A DNA stretch of 64,000 nucleotides, taken from Cephalotus follicularis. Lineage: Eukaryota > Streptophyta > Magnoliopsida > Oxalidales > Cephalotaceae. The translations under genes and the position numbers were made by a program. Shown here piece by piece: positions 1 to 10,731 of the stretch. Within the stretch, counting starts at the first letter, position 1. Each line of letters opens with the position of its first letter. The notes beneath the pieces were generated by a model, which saw nothing but the letters and a program-made list of their open reading frames with translations, searched no databases and was not told the DNA's origin. The stretch covers positions 7,710 to 71,709 of the forward strand of contig BDDD01000892.1 in NCBI GenBank assembly GCA_001972305.1, given 5' to 3'.

Positions 1-2
1 CA

Positions 3-204
3 GTCGACTGCCCATATGAACAGTCGACTGTCTAGTTTGAGTAGTCGACTGCATTGTGCAAACAGTCGTCTGCCTTGTGTTGAGTAGTCGACTGGACCCC
101 TGATTCAGTCGACTGCCTGCAGTTTGGGTTGAGTAGTCGACTGGCCCTGTTGTGTAGTCGACTGCCACCCCTTGTTAGTCGACTGGATTCTTGAAACAGT
201 CGGC
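3..204. repeat. Palindrome array, GTCGAC core at ~21-bp spacing (A LTR)
   Basis: Ten palindromes of the type CAGTCGACTG, eight with an exact GTCGAC core. Core starts are 3, 23, 44, 65, 87, 108, 136, 157, 178 and 199, giving spacings of 20, 21, 21, 22, 21, 28, 21, 21, 21. The sequences between palindromes differ from one another, so this is not a simple tandem repeat of a 21-bp unit. The solo LTR at 11884-12085 keeps the same spacing. Confidence 0.9.
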
Positions 205-1271
205 TGGTATGTCCTGTAGCTTTATGTTTTCATCAGTTTATTCTTCCGATGATCAGGGTCTATTTCTAAACATCGTTATGATTCTGTTTTATGCTCAAAA
301 TGAATTTTAGACCCTTATTTGAACATTGTTATGTTGTTTAGATTATTGTGCTAAGTGAAGAAAAATAAATTTACCGGATATTCGTAAGTTAATCTGTGGT
401 CGCATAAGGAACGAATTCTTCGTTCCTTGATACACTCTTACTGATTCGATTATGTTTTGAAAATAAATACAAATTCTTGTTTTGGGATATTATTCAGTTT
501 TATGAATATGCTTCCTTTTGGTTTATGAATTACGTATATTTGGATTTTAAAAATAAAGTCATTTGATATTTTATGAGGTAAATATTCAGACTTTATGAAA
601 TCAGTTATAAAGTGTTTACGAAAAGTTATGCAATCATCTCTTTATTGTGAAACTAAAGGAGTTGATTTTTCTGATTATGAAAGTATGTGAAACTATATCG
701 TTTGAGAACGATTTATGATAATGTTTGGGAAACCTTTTTCTATGTGTTTTAAATGATTTGATGAAATCATAGTTTTTGAAATGGTGAAATACTGAGTTTT
801 TTTTATAACCACCTATGGGGGTACCATAGGCATGCTGTGAGCCTGGCACGGGGGCATGACACTTTCCGTAACGGTGTGATTTGTTTACGGCGTCTCTCTG
901 GGATATCTTTTGATAGGATTTGGGATAGTGGCATATGGATCGATCCTAGTTATATGTTATTGGGATATGTTTTGGGATATGGGAATTGTATGTACAGTGC
1001 CGTATACTGCCATTCCATTTGGCAATGTGGGTGTCGCGAACCCCTTGCTACTATATGATATGTTATGGGTTTTGGTGCTCAGTTATGGATCCTATGTTTT
1101 GGAAAGGTATACTTTATGATTTCAAAGTTATGAACTTGGTTTATATGCTTTGCCGTGGGCATTTACAAAGTATGTTTAAACTATTTTATTGCTTAAGATT
1201 TCTGCTTTAAAGTACTTTTGAAATCTTCTTGCTTTAAAATATCGTTTACTGTTTTATATTCTATATTCGTA

Positions 1272-1308
1272 CTGAGGTTTGCTCAGCCGCGTTTTTGTTT
1301 CCATACGG
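1272..1308 (+). promoter_or_regulatory. Double-hairpin module in A LTR
   Basis: CTGAG (1272-1276) pairs with CTCAG (1282-1286) over a GTTTG loop; directly after it CCG (1287-1289) pairs with CGG (1306-1308). The module lies about 340 bp before the LTR end. Equivalent double hairpins with other stem sequences occur in the other LTR families here. Its role is unknown; it probably falls in the transcribed R/U5 part. Confidence 0.55.
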
Positions 1309-1618
1309 CAGGTTATCAGGAGCAAAGGGGCAATGTGTGATGAGAGTGACTCCCATATGTCTGAGGATCATCTAGCAGCTGATCCCTCTGTGTTTATGTG
1401 GTCGTAGTGGGACCCGTTTATTAAACAATATGTTAATTTGATTTATAACCTTTGGATTATGCATAAGTTTTAGTTTATGATCAGTTTTTATATGTTTTGG
1501 ATAAGCTTTAAACCATCACGTTTTTAATAAACATGAACGTTTTCAATATGATAAGTTATGTTAAGTTTCTGTTATATGCACCTGTGGCGACTCCCACAGC
1601 TCGGGGGTGTTACAGTTA

Positions 1619-1630
1619 TGGTATCAGAGA
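1619..1630 (+). other. Primer-binding site of element A
   Basis: TGGTATCAGAGA four bases after the LTR end. It matches the 3' end of initiator tRNA-Met (TGGTATCAGAGC type), the usual primer for minus-strand synthesis in plant Gypsy elements. It fixes the LTR end at 1614 and the element's plus orientation. Confidence 0.9.
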
Positions 1631-1788
1631 ATAGGTTTTGTTTCCTTAGAAGACCTAACTAGGTTTGACCTGTGAGCTTGGGTAGACTTGGGTTAGGACT
1701 GTTATGTTTCGGCCTTTCTGATATGTTTTCTGTTTTGATTTTTTTTTGTGTTTCGATTTGATATCACGTGTTTTAGTTTGTTTCGTAG

Positions 1789-2890
1789 ATGGTGCGTACA
1801 AGAAACACTCCTCAGAGAACTGCACCAGCTGGGGTTCGAAATGAAGTTAGAAACGATCCTTCTGTGGAAGAGTTGGTTCGTCATGCAGTTGCTCAGGAAG
1901 TGAATCGTGTTATGCAACAATAGAATCGGGAACAAGTTGTTGAGGAGAATGCTCCGGCAGAGGTTTAGAGGGATATGGAAACTGGGGATAGACATGGCAC
2001 ACCTACTCATGTTTGGCTTGAGCGGTTTCATAAATAGAAGCCGCAGTCTTTCAGTTCGGCTGTGACACCAGTGGAAGCTAAACACTGGATAGCACATATG
2101 GAGAAGATCTTTAATGTTTTGAGGTGTGATGATCAGCAGAAAGTAAGGTTGGCGGCTTACAAACTCGAAGGGGATGCTCAGAAATGGTGGAACACTCTGA
2201 ATTTGGCTAAGGGTGAAGGTTATGCTGATGCTTTGTTATAATCTGAGTTCCAGGAAGTCTTCTATCAACAGTATTTCCCCACTGCTGATAAGGAGGCATA
2301 TGCCAGAGAATTCGTCAATACCAGGCAGAAAGATGGAGAAACGGTTTCGGAGTTCTTGGCCCGTTTCACTAGATTGGCTGGGTTTGCTGGATCCGCGGCA
2401 GGGTCAGCATCGGAACAAGCTGAAAAGTTCAAGTGGAAGCTGCATTACCAGTTTAGAGGAAAGCTGATAAACTCAAGGTTTGCAGATGTAGCTGAAGTTG
2501 CCAATGCTGCGAAAAACATTGAGCTGGAGAGATTGGACTTCCAGGCAGCACGTTAGGAAGGGGATAAGAAGCGGTATAGGAGTGAACAAGGTTCTGGACA
2601 GCTGAACAAGGGTCAAGGCAGTTCATGGAACAGAGGCAGATGAGGTAAATAGCATAAGAGAAATCACAAGAAGAATAAAGATGGTAATCAACAGTGTCAG
2701 CAAGGAAATGATCAGAAGAATGCACAAGGAGCTGATAGGGGTAACCCAGATGTTCAGATTGCTAGATGTGATGTTTGTGGTAGGTATCATCCTGTTGGTA
2801 CCTGTTATAAAGTCAGTGGGGCCTATTTTGTATGTGGACAGATTGGACACTTTGAAAAGGATTGTCAGGATCCTCGTGCTAAGGAAAGGA
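1789..2890 (+). pseudogene. gag region of element A (fossil)
   Basis: The region begins at the ATG at 1789 and encodes a retroviral-type Gag similar to that of element D: a capsid-like part with motifs such as LEGDAQKWW, then a basic linker and a zinc-knuckle part around 2765-2870 (CDVCGRYHP and a following CGQIGHF motif). Such a protein would form the virus-like particle. The reading is broken; it is a fossil and no product is expected. Confidence 0.8.
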
Positions 2891-2901
2891 AGGGTAATGG
2901 T

Positions 2902-5900
2902 ATGAATGCTGGGCAGCGCAACGTGGGAGGCCGAGTCTTTGCGATTACGACTCATCAGGTAGCTAATGCTCCAGGTACGGTTTCAGGTTTTATTTCTGTT
3001 CGTAATCGTAGAGCTTATGTGTTATATGATACTGGGGCGATGCACTCGGTTGTAGCAAGATCTTTTGTTCGGCATCTTGGAATGCCTTCACAGTTGTTTG
3101 ATCCTGCTTTGGTTCTTTCTACCCCTATGGGGACATCTGTTGTGATATCTGAGTGCTTTTATGCTTTCCTTATTGTTTTTGATGATCGGGTTCGTGATGC
3201 GAATCTTTTTCCTATGGATATGTATGATTTTGATATCATTCTGGGGATGGATTGGTTGGAGCGCCATCGGGCTATGATTGATTGTCATGCTCGGAGGGTT
3301 CTATTTGGAGATGTGGATCGACCCGATTTTATTTATCGGGGTTCACGGCCTATGAAAGATGTTAAGATCATATCTGTTATGAAAGCTCAGAAGTTAGTAG
3401 CTAAGGGCGTCGAAGGGTTTCTGGCTGTTGTGAAGGATGTCTCAAGGGTCGAGCCTCGCCTTGAAGACTATCCTGTGGTTAGAGAATTTCCTGATGTGTT
3501 TCCGGAGGAGTTACCGGGTTTGCCACAGTAACGGGAGGTGGAGTTTACCATTGAGCTCATTCCCGGGGTGGCACCTATATCTAAAGTACCGTATAGGATG
3601 GCACCGCTTGAATTGCAAGAGCTGAAAGAGTAGTTGCAAGAGTTGCCGAGTGTTTCGCTGTGGGGAGCTCCGGTTTTGTTTGTGAAGAGGAAAGACAGAT
3701 CTATGAGACTGTGTATTGACTATAGAGAACTAAATCGGATCACTATTCATAATAAGTACCCTTTGCCTAGGATTGATGACCTATTTGATCAACTCCAAGG
3801 TGCACGGTATTTTTCTAAGATCGATTTGAGGTCTGGATATCATCAGTTGTGGATAAAAGATGAAGATGTACCTAAGACCGCTTTTCGCACACGGTATGGG
3901 CATTATGAATTTCTGGTGATGCCGTTTGGGCTTACGAATGCACCGACAGTTTTCATGAACCTAATGAATCGGGTTTTTCATGAGTTTCTGGATCGGTTTG
4001 TGATTGTGTTCATCGATGATATCCTTGTGTATTCGAAATCGAAGGAAGAACATGAAGATCAACTTCGTATAGTGCTTGGCATTCTGAGGAAGTATCAGCT
4101 ATACGCAAAGTTCTCGAAATGTGAGTTCTGGTTGGAACAGGTGGCGTTTTTAGGCCATGTGGTTACAACAGAAGGGATTACTGTGGATCCTGCTAAGGTT
4201 GAAGCTATTACTAAATGGCTGAGACCTACTACGGTATCAGAAGTTAGGAGCTTTTGGGGTTTAGTTGGTTACTATAGGCGGTTCGTGGAAGGCTTCTCCT
4301 CCATAGCCTTGGTACTGACTCAGCTTATGAGGAAGGGAGCGAAGTTTGTGTGGAATGATGAACGGGAAGCAAGTTTCGAGAAGTTGAAGAACGGACTTGT
4401 GTCTGCACCGATTCTCCGCTTACCATCTGGGTCGGGAGGATACTAGATTTACAGTGATGCTTCTAGAAAAGGTTTGGGTTGTGTTCTGATGCAACATGGT
4501 CATGTGATAGCATATGCTTCAAGACAATTGAAGCCTTATGAGTTGAATTACCCTACACATGATCTCGAGTTGGCGGCAGTTGTGTTTGCATTGAAGATTT
4601 GGAGGCACTACTTGTATGGAGAAACTTGTGACGTCTTTACCGATCATAAGAGTCTCAAGTACATCTTCACGCAAAAGGAGTTGAATATGCGTCATAGGCG
4701 TTGGTTAGAGCTTCTGAAGGGTTACGATCTGAATATTCAGTACCACCCTGGTAAAGCAAACGTGGTAGCTGATGCTCTGAGTAGGAAGAGTTCTGGGAGT
4801 GTGGCGGTTTTGGTTACTCAGTCGCATTTGATAGCAGACATGGAGCGATTGGATTTGAATCTGTTTGTTCGAGATTCAGATGGTTATATGGTTGGCATGT
4901 GTATGGAACCTACCCTCATATCTCGAATTAAGGCAGCTCAGAGTGATGACGGCGAGCTTTGGGCCTTGGTTCAGAATGTTGAAAAGGGTAAACAGACAGA
5001 GTTTCGTGTGGATGAGCATGGGGTGATCTGGTTGGGTAGTCGGTTGTGTGTTCCGGCAGATACTTCTATCAGAGATGCTGTCTTGTCTGAAGCGCATAGC
5101 TCTCCGTTCTCTATACATCCGGGTTCTACAAAAATGTACAGAGACTTAAAGGAAAATTTTTGGTGGAGAGGAATGAAGAGGGATGTAGCTGAATTTGTAG
5201 GGAAGTGTTTGGTCTGTCAGCAGGTTAAGATCGAACACCAGCGAGCTAGTGGTTTGTTACAGCCCTTAGAAGTTCCAATATGGAAATGGGAGAGTATTGC
5301 GATGGATTTTGTTACTGGCTTGTCGAGAACTTACAGGAGAAACAATGCTATTTGGGTTGTTGTGGATCGGTTGACCAAATTAGCCCACTTCTTGGAAATC
5401 CGAGAGGATTTTTCTGTGGACCGCTTGGCGGAGGTTTTCCAGCGGGAGATTGTGAGACTTCATGGGACTCCTGTATCTATTGTTTCGGATAGGGATCCCT
5501 GTTTCACTTCACGGCTTTGGAAGGGATTTCAGAAAGCTTGGGGTACGAGGCTAAATTTCAGTACAGCTTTCCATCCACAGACAGATGGGCAGATAGAGAG
5601 GACTACTCATACCTTAGAAGATATGTTGAGGTCTTGTGCTTTGGACTGGACTGGAAGCTGGGATGAGTATTTGAGCCTAGTGGAGTTCGCCTACAATAAT
5701 AGTTGGCATGCTAGTAGTCGTATGGCTCCGTTTGAAGCTCTTTATGGGAGGAAATGTCGATCTCCGACATGCTGGGATGAAGTCGGAGAAAGGGTTATCG
5801 AGGGACCCGAGCTAGTACGAATCACTACTGAGAAAGTGGCAATCGCAAGGGAGAGGTTGAAGACAGCTCAATCTCGACAAAAAAGTTATGCGGATAAACA

Positions 5901-6297
5901 TCGAAAGGATTTGGAGTTCAAGGTAGGTGAACATGTGTTCTTAAAAGTTTCACCTTGGAAAGGCGTCCGACGGTTTGGACTGAAGGGAAAGTTGAGTCCT
6001 CGGTTTATAGGACCATTTGAGATTCTAGAGAGGGTTGGCGCAGTTGCGTATCGGTTAGCTTTGCCTCCACAGCTATCTCATGTTCATGATGTGTTCCATG
6101 TGTCCTTGTTAAGGGGTTATCAGTATCATCCCCTACACGTGGTCCACTATCCTTTGGACAGCATTCGGGAGGATCTATCTTATGATGAGGAGGCGGAAGC
6201 TATTTTGGATCGACAGGAGCGGGTTACGCGTAGCAAGACCGTTCCGTTTGTGAAGTTGTTATGGAGGAACCATCCCGAACGTGAGGCTACTTGGGAT
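2902..6297 (+). pseudogene. pol region of element A: protease, RT, RNase H, integrase, chromodomain start (fossil)
   Basis: Parts in order: aspartic protease around 3010-3270 (YDTGA motif, then ILGMDWL); reverse transcriptase about 3650-4230 with the catalytic FIDD at about 4009-4020; RNase H about 4445-4800 (YSDAS, and a TDHKSL motif); integrase about 5090-6100 with an HHCC-type finger (CLVCQQVK), a catalytic core ([12 protein letters not shown]) and the GPFEIL / VFHVSLL block; and the start of a chromodomain-like tail about 6235-6297. This order is typical of Ty3/Gypsy chromoviruses. It is broken by a few breaks and lacks its end. Confidence 0.88.
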
Positions 6298-6671
6298 ATA
6301 TATATAAGTTTTTTAATCTCTTATGCAATGGTTGCAATTATCGTGTAAATGTAATAGTTGAAAATATTCAATACATTTAAAATTTAGGATGCATAATTTA
6401 AGTAAATATATTATAAAATTTAATAATTAGGTTTATAAAATATTAATTATAGTAGTAAAACATATTAATTGCTAGAACCTCCACAGTGGAGACAAAGATC
6501 CGTCACGGGGAACAGTTATAATTCTAAAGAAGAAACCTATTTATCGATTCGTCGGCTTAGTTGTTAGGTCGAAAATTTCAAAACCTAGCCTTGTTGGGTT
6601 GCATCTGTTTTAAGGCCATTTTGCTTCCAACTAGCTATCTAAAATATCATATCCTATTAATATTCATATTC

Positions 6672-6722
<51 letters not shown>

Positions 6723-6777
6723 TTCTCATCATTTCCTCAACCTAGTCATGTACACAAAAATTGATCACTAATAGAAG
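6298..6777. other. Non-coding stretch between element A and the OVATE gene
   Basis: A/T-rich sequence with no convincing coding potential. It holds the GA microsatellite described separately. Because the OVATE gene is on the minus strand, this stretch is its 3' side and probably contains its 3' UTR and terminator, but no clear polyadenylation signal could be assigned. Confidence 0.6.
6674..6721. repeat. (GA)n microsatellite
   Basis: About 24 uninterrupted GA units, reading CT on the strand of the neighbouring OVATE gene. It lies about 57 bp beyond that gene's stop codon, so it may be transcribed in the 3' UTR. Such a long pure run is probably length-variable between individuals. Confidence 0.97.
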
Positions 6778-7458
6778 CTATGACAATACCTTCAATTCTT
6801 CCTCATCAATGTGAACATCACCCTCCATTAATGAACATAAAGGAGATGAAGAAAAAGAAGAAGCCGCAGATGAATAACAAGTAGAATCAGAATTATTACA
6901 AGAAGCAGCCGCAAGATTCATAAGCAGATCAACAAAGGCACCAAGTATATACCCATGATTCTTCTTCCCGTTGACTTTCAAATACCACCCCAACAACTCT
7001 TCCAAGCACTCCCAATCTTTCAACCCATGGGACTGCACCATCTCCTCCATGGACCTTCTAAAGTCAACATATGGATCCTCAGAGTCCATTGCTAGCACCA
7101 CGCTTTCTTTAAAAGGAAACTCACTAGGTTTAGATTCTTCCAAGATTGAACTAGTGTCATCAGGCTGAAAGAACAACCTCTCCGATCTTGTAACCCCACG
7201 TACTACCATCTCCAATGACTCACCATCAAAGTCACCTGACTCTGTGGACAAGTTTGATGATTCATATGATGATGTCTTTGTAAACCATGACCCTGGTGTT
7301 TCAACCCCATCAACGGGATCAAAAAATACTGAGTTAACTGTCTTGAAAATGTCGTCTCCGGCTCGAAAGGAGAGAGTCCTGGGGTGGTTGCAGGATGGCC
7401 ATTGCCATGGTTGAGGCTTTGTTGTTTCTTTGTTCCTGAAGAGAGAAGGTAGCTTCAT
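6778..7458 (-). CDS. OVATE family protein (OFP13/15/16/18-like transcriptional repressor)
   Basis: A single-exon 226-residue protein. The OVATE domain spans about residues 117-182 (6913-7110), visible as SVVLAMDSEDPYVDFRRSM, then WECLEELLGWYL and NHGYILGAFVDLL. The N-terminus MKLPSLF and the WQWPSC block with LSFRAGDDIFKTVNSVF are typical of the OFP13/15/16/18 subgroup. A Ser-rich stretch and acidic tail close the protein. Family members act in the nucleus, usually as repressors, bind TALE homeodomain proteins and TRM proteins, and affect organ shape and secondary wall formation. The start is the first ATG before this block. Lack of introns is normal for OFPs. The reading frame is complete and is the only host gene recognised in the window. 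Exact orthology is not certain. Confidence 0.93.
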   Translation of the reverse strand: MKLPSLFRNKETTKPQPWQWPSCNHPRTLSFRAGDDIFKTVNSVFFDPVDGVETPGSWFTKTSSYESSNLSTESGDFDGESLEMVVRGVTRSERLFFQPDDTSSILEESKPSEFPFKESVVLAMDSEDPYVDFRRSMEEMVQSHGLKDWECLEELLGWYLKVNGKKNHGYILGAFVDLLMNLAAASCNNSDSTCYSSAASSFSSSPLCSLMEGDVHIDEEELKVLS

Positions 7459-8281
7459 TTTGTTTTCTGTGAGAAAGGTAAATATTATAAGGGGCTCTTA
7501 AAGTGGTTTTGGTTTTGAGTTTATGAATGAATGCCTGTTTCTTTGTTGGTTGGGTATTAATGTGAGTTGCAGGAGTGATATTTAAAGGAAGAGGTGAAAG
7601 GAAGATGGGAAAAGAAAAGGGAACTGGTAGGCCAGTCATGTGTGCATTAAATTGTGGGTTTTAAAGAAGTTAATGTTAATCAATGTCCCCTCACAACAAC
7701 TGAATAAAACACTACTTTCTCTCAACATGAGTTATTTAATGCCGGTCTAACAATTTAAGCTAAAATACGAAAATTTTTTGGATGGGTTGAGTGCATAAAT
7801 CACGTAATATATTTAATCATAATAATATAATTATATAAATATTAATTAATTATTTTATTTGATATTTTATAAATAAATTTTATTTATTATATTTATTTCA
7901 TTATATATTATTGGTTAAATGTATTGTACTAAATATACACAACATACACTCAGCAATTCATTTATCTAATATTATATAGTTACACAAAAATAATAAATAA
8001 AATTTTTCTATAAAATAAAAATAAAATACCTTATTAATGTTTATATAGCCGTGTGTTATTGATTAAATATACCATCTAGTTTATACATTGAGTACACTTA
8101 AAAAAATTTTAAAATAAAGATACAGCAAAAAAAAAATATATTAAAACAGGTCCACTGAATATCCCAAAAATATGTGTTTCCTTCTATAACGACCAAATTT
8201 TTTAGCTTTTACTTAAAGCTTGTATATTTTTGCTATTTATATTTATTTAAATTTCTAGCTTGGAGAAATTTTTGTAAATTG
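7459..8281. promoter_or_regulatory. Upstream region of the OVATE gene and A/T-rich spacer
   Basis: About 820 bp between the OVATE start codon and element B. A TTTAAATA sequence (minus strand, about 7578-7585) lies roughly 120 bp before the ATG and could serve as a TATA box; this is weak evidence. From about 7740 the sequence becomes very A/T-rich without features. Retrotransposon sequence starts near 8282, so the proximal promoter seems untouched by insertions. Confidence 0.45.
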
Positions 8282-10457
8282 CAGACTCTCAAGGATCATC
8301 GGTTACATGCCAAGTTCAGTAAATTTGAATTCTGGTTGTCAGAGGTAGCTTTTTCTGGGTCATATCATATCAAGTGCCGGATTGTCAATGGATCATTCAA
8401 AGATTGAAGCAGTTAAAGACTTGAAACGACCAATGAATGTGACGGAGGTCCGAAGCTTTCTTGGCTTGACAGGATATTACCGTCGTTTTGTTGAAGGATT
8501 CTCACGCATAGCTACTCCTCTAACCTGATTGACGCAGAAGAATGTAGCTTTTGAATGGAACGAACAAAGTGAATTGAGCTTCCAGGAGCTCAAGCATCGT
8601 TTGTCTTTTGCGCCAATCTTGGTTTTACCAGAAGGTAGTGAAGGTTTTGTGATATAGAGTGATGCATCAGGCAATGGCTTGGGAAGTGTCTTGATGCATA
8701 ATGGAAAGGTGATCGCATACGCCTTGAGGAAATTGAAGCCCCATGAAGAAAATTATCCAACTCACGACTTGGAGTTGGCAGCAGTAGTTTTTGCTTTCCG
8801 GAAATGGAGGCACTACCTATATGGAACAAAGTTCGAGGTGTATACAGTTCACAAAAGCCTAAAGTACATGTTTTCACAGAAAGATCTGAACATGAGACAG
8901 AGAAGATGGATGGAATTGCTTAATGACTACAACTGTGAAATCCAATACCATCCAAGCAAAGCTAATATGGTGGCCGACGCATTAAGTCGCCAGTTAGCAT
9001 GCCTAATGATTTCTCACATACAGGTACGTCCAAGGTTATTGGAAAGGATCCGAGAAACACAAAGTACGGATGGAATGTTACTGAAAGCTGCAATGAATGA
9101 TCAAGGTGGTTTGAAGTCTGACTTCTCAATGCAAAGTTATGGGCTAATTAGATATCGGGACAGGGTTTGTGTTCCCGATGATAAAGAACTGAAGAATGAG
9201 TTGTTGCCCCAAGCTCACCGCTCCAGATTTTCGGTGCATCCAGAGAGTACCAAGATGTATCGAGATCTGAAGCTTAGCTTTTGGTAGAATGGTATGAAAA
9301 AGGAGATTGCTGAATATGTCGCCTCCTGTCTGGCATGTCAGCAAATTAAAGCGGAACATCAAAGGCCAGTAGGGTTACTTCAACCTTTACCTGTGGCACA
9401 ATGGAAATGGGAACACATCACCATGGATTTTGTGACCGGTCTACTGAGGACAAGAACCAACCGTGATGCTATATGGGTAATCATCGATCGCTTCCCTAAA
9501 TCTGCTCACTTTTTGGCGATCAAGACCACCTACGCCCTCGAACAGTTGGCAACCTTGTACATTGCTGAGATTGTAAAACTCCATGGTGTACCCGTCAGTG
9601 TGGTTTCTGACAGAGACCCTCGCTTTACATCACGGTTCTGGAAGAAACTGCAAGCAGCTCTTGGTACCCAACTCTTTTTTAGTACCGCTTTTCACCCTCA
9701 GACTGATGGGCAATCTGAGCGGACCATCCAAACTTTGGAAGACATGCTTAGGGCATGCGTGTTAGATTGGGGTGGCAGTTGGGATGTACATATGACGTTA
9801 GTGGAATTCTCATATAATAACAGCTTCCACGCCAGTATTGGAATGGCACCTTTTGAAGCTCTTTATGGACGGAAGTGTAGAACCCCAATCTGTTGGTTCG
9901 AAGTTTGAGAGGCAAGCCTTCGAGGACCAGATCTAGTGCAAGAAACCACAGAAAAGGCTAAGGTTATCAGAGAAAGACTGTTAACAGCTTAGAGTAGACA
10001 TAAATGTTACACTGATCACCGCAGGAGAGAACCGGAATTTGTAGTGGGAGATCATGTTTTTCTAAAGGTTTCCCCTCTTAAAGGCATTATGAGGTTCGGC
10101 AAGAAAGGGAAGTTATCTCCTCTCTTTATAGGACCCCTTGAGATCCTTCAGAGAATGGGCGTGGCTGCCTACCGACTTTCCTTACCTCCTACTTTATCGA
10201 ATGCACATGATGTTCTCCATGTTTCAAAGTTGAGAAAATACCAGCCCAACTCTTCTCATGTGCTTAACTGGGAAATATTACAGTCGAAACCGAACATGAG
10301 CTATGTTGAGACTCCTGTCTACATCCTTGACCGACGGATTAAGTAGCTAAGGAGTAAAAGTATTCTATTAGTGAAGGCGCTATGGCAATGTCATGGAATT
10401 GAAGAAGCTACATGGGAACGTGAAGATGATATGAAAGTAGCCTATCCTCATCTATTT
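8282..10457 (+). pseudogene. pol remnant of element B: late RT, RNase H, integrase, chromodomain (fossil)
   Basis: Parts: end of reverse transcriptase and connection about 8282-8600 ([22 protein letters not shown]); RNase H about 8640-9000 ([29 protein letters not shown]); integrase about 9180-9920 with finger [14 protein letters not shown] and core MDFVTGL / [12 protein letters not shown]; then GPLEIL and a chromodomain-like tail about 10340-10457 ([17 protein letters not shown]). Order and motifs are Ty3/Gypsy chromoviral. It is a fossil with several breaks. Confidence 0.85.
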
Positions 10458-10465
10458 TAACCCCG

Positions 10466-10507
10466 GAATCTCGGGACGAGATTCTTTTAAAGGCGGGAGG
10501 GGAGGAT
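10466..10507 (+). promoter_or_regulatory. Hairpin and polypurine tract of element B
   Basis: GAATCTC (10466-10472) pairs perfectly with GAGATTC (10478-10484) over the loop GGGAC. It is followed by the purine-rich tract GGCGGGAGGGGAGGA ending just before the LTR start TGTAATACCC. The polypurine tract primes plus-strand DNA synthesis. The hairpin recurs with different stems in C, D and E. Confidence 0.8.
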
Positions 10508-10726
10508 TGTAATACCCAGAATTTCTGTAAATAAAAATGTATGAATGAATGTACACTATTTTTAAGGAACGGTATTTTGGGCCTAAAATGTATTGTTATT
10601 GGGATGGAATTAAATTAATAAGAAATGCCTTTTGGGCCTTGTATGGAATTTTATGGTATTGGACTGAAATGATTTAAAAGAAAAAAGGAGACTTTGGGTC
10701 CAAAGAAAGAAAAGAGAGGCTGGGCC

Positions 10727-10731
10727 GAATT
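10727..10731. other. Target-site duplication GAATT, left copy
   Basis: GAATT directly before the solo LTR start; the same five bases follow its end at 13497-13501. This shows the LTR arose from one insertion into B's LTR followed by recombination between the two LTRs. Confidence 0.9.

Larger units (their letters stand above)
1..1614 (+). repeat. Partial 5' LTR of element A
   Basis: This is the 3' part of a long LTR ending in GGGGGTGTTACA, with the primer-binding site four bases further on. It aligns with about 11882-13496 of the solo LTR of the same family, so about 1.15 kb of the LTR should lie before the window. It contains a palindrome array at 3-204 and a double hairpin at 1272-1308. Confidence 0.9.
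1..6297 (+). mobile_element. Element A: Ty3/Gypsy retrotransposon, partial (left LTR cut by window start, 3' end missing)
   Basis: A plus-strand Gypsy copy in the order LTR, primer-binding site, gag, protease, reverse transcriptase, RNase H, integrase, start of a chromodomain-like tail. The domain order (integrase after RNase H) is Ty3/Gypsy, and the long LTR with the tail fits a Tekay/Del-type chromovirus. Its LTR matches the solo LTR at 10732-13496 almost base for base, and its gag-pol is close to that of element D. Similarity to D stops near 6297, just inside the chromodomain segment, and A/T-rich host sequence follows, so no 3' LTR is present. The coding part is broken by several breaks. 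It is a fossil, probably fairly young given the near-identity of its LTR to the solo copy. Confidence 0.9.

Noticed and set aside
3-204. Regularly spaced repeats resembling a CRISPR array
   Set aside because: Repeats are only 10 bp, palindromic, inside a plant LTR, and copied with the element; spacers are about 11 bp.
3-204. SalI-site-rich stretch as a cloning or assembly artefact
   Set aside because: The same spacing is found in several independent LTR copies, with natural sequence drift between them.
1619-1630. tRNA-Met gene fragments
   Set aside because: The matches at 1619, 31376, 45348, 53938 and 63611 are 12-13 bp primer-binding sites next to LTRs; no tRNA fold is present.
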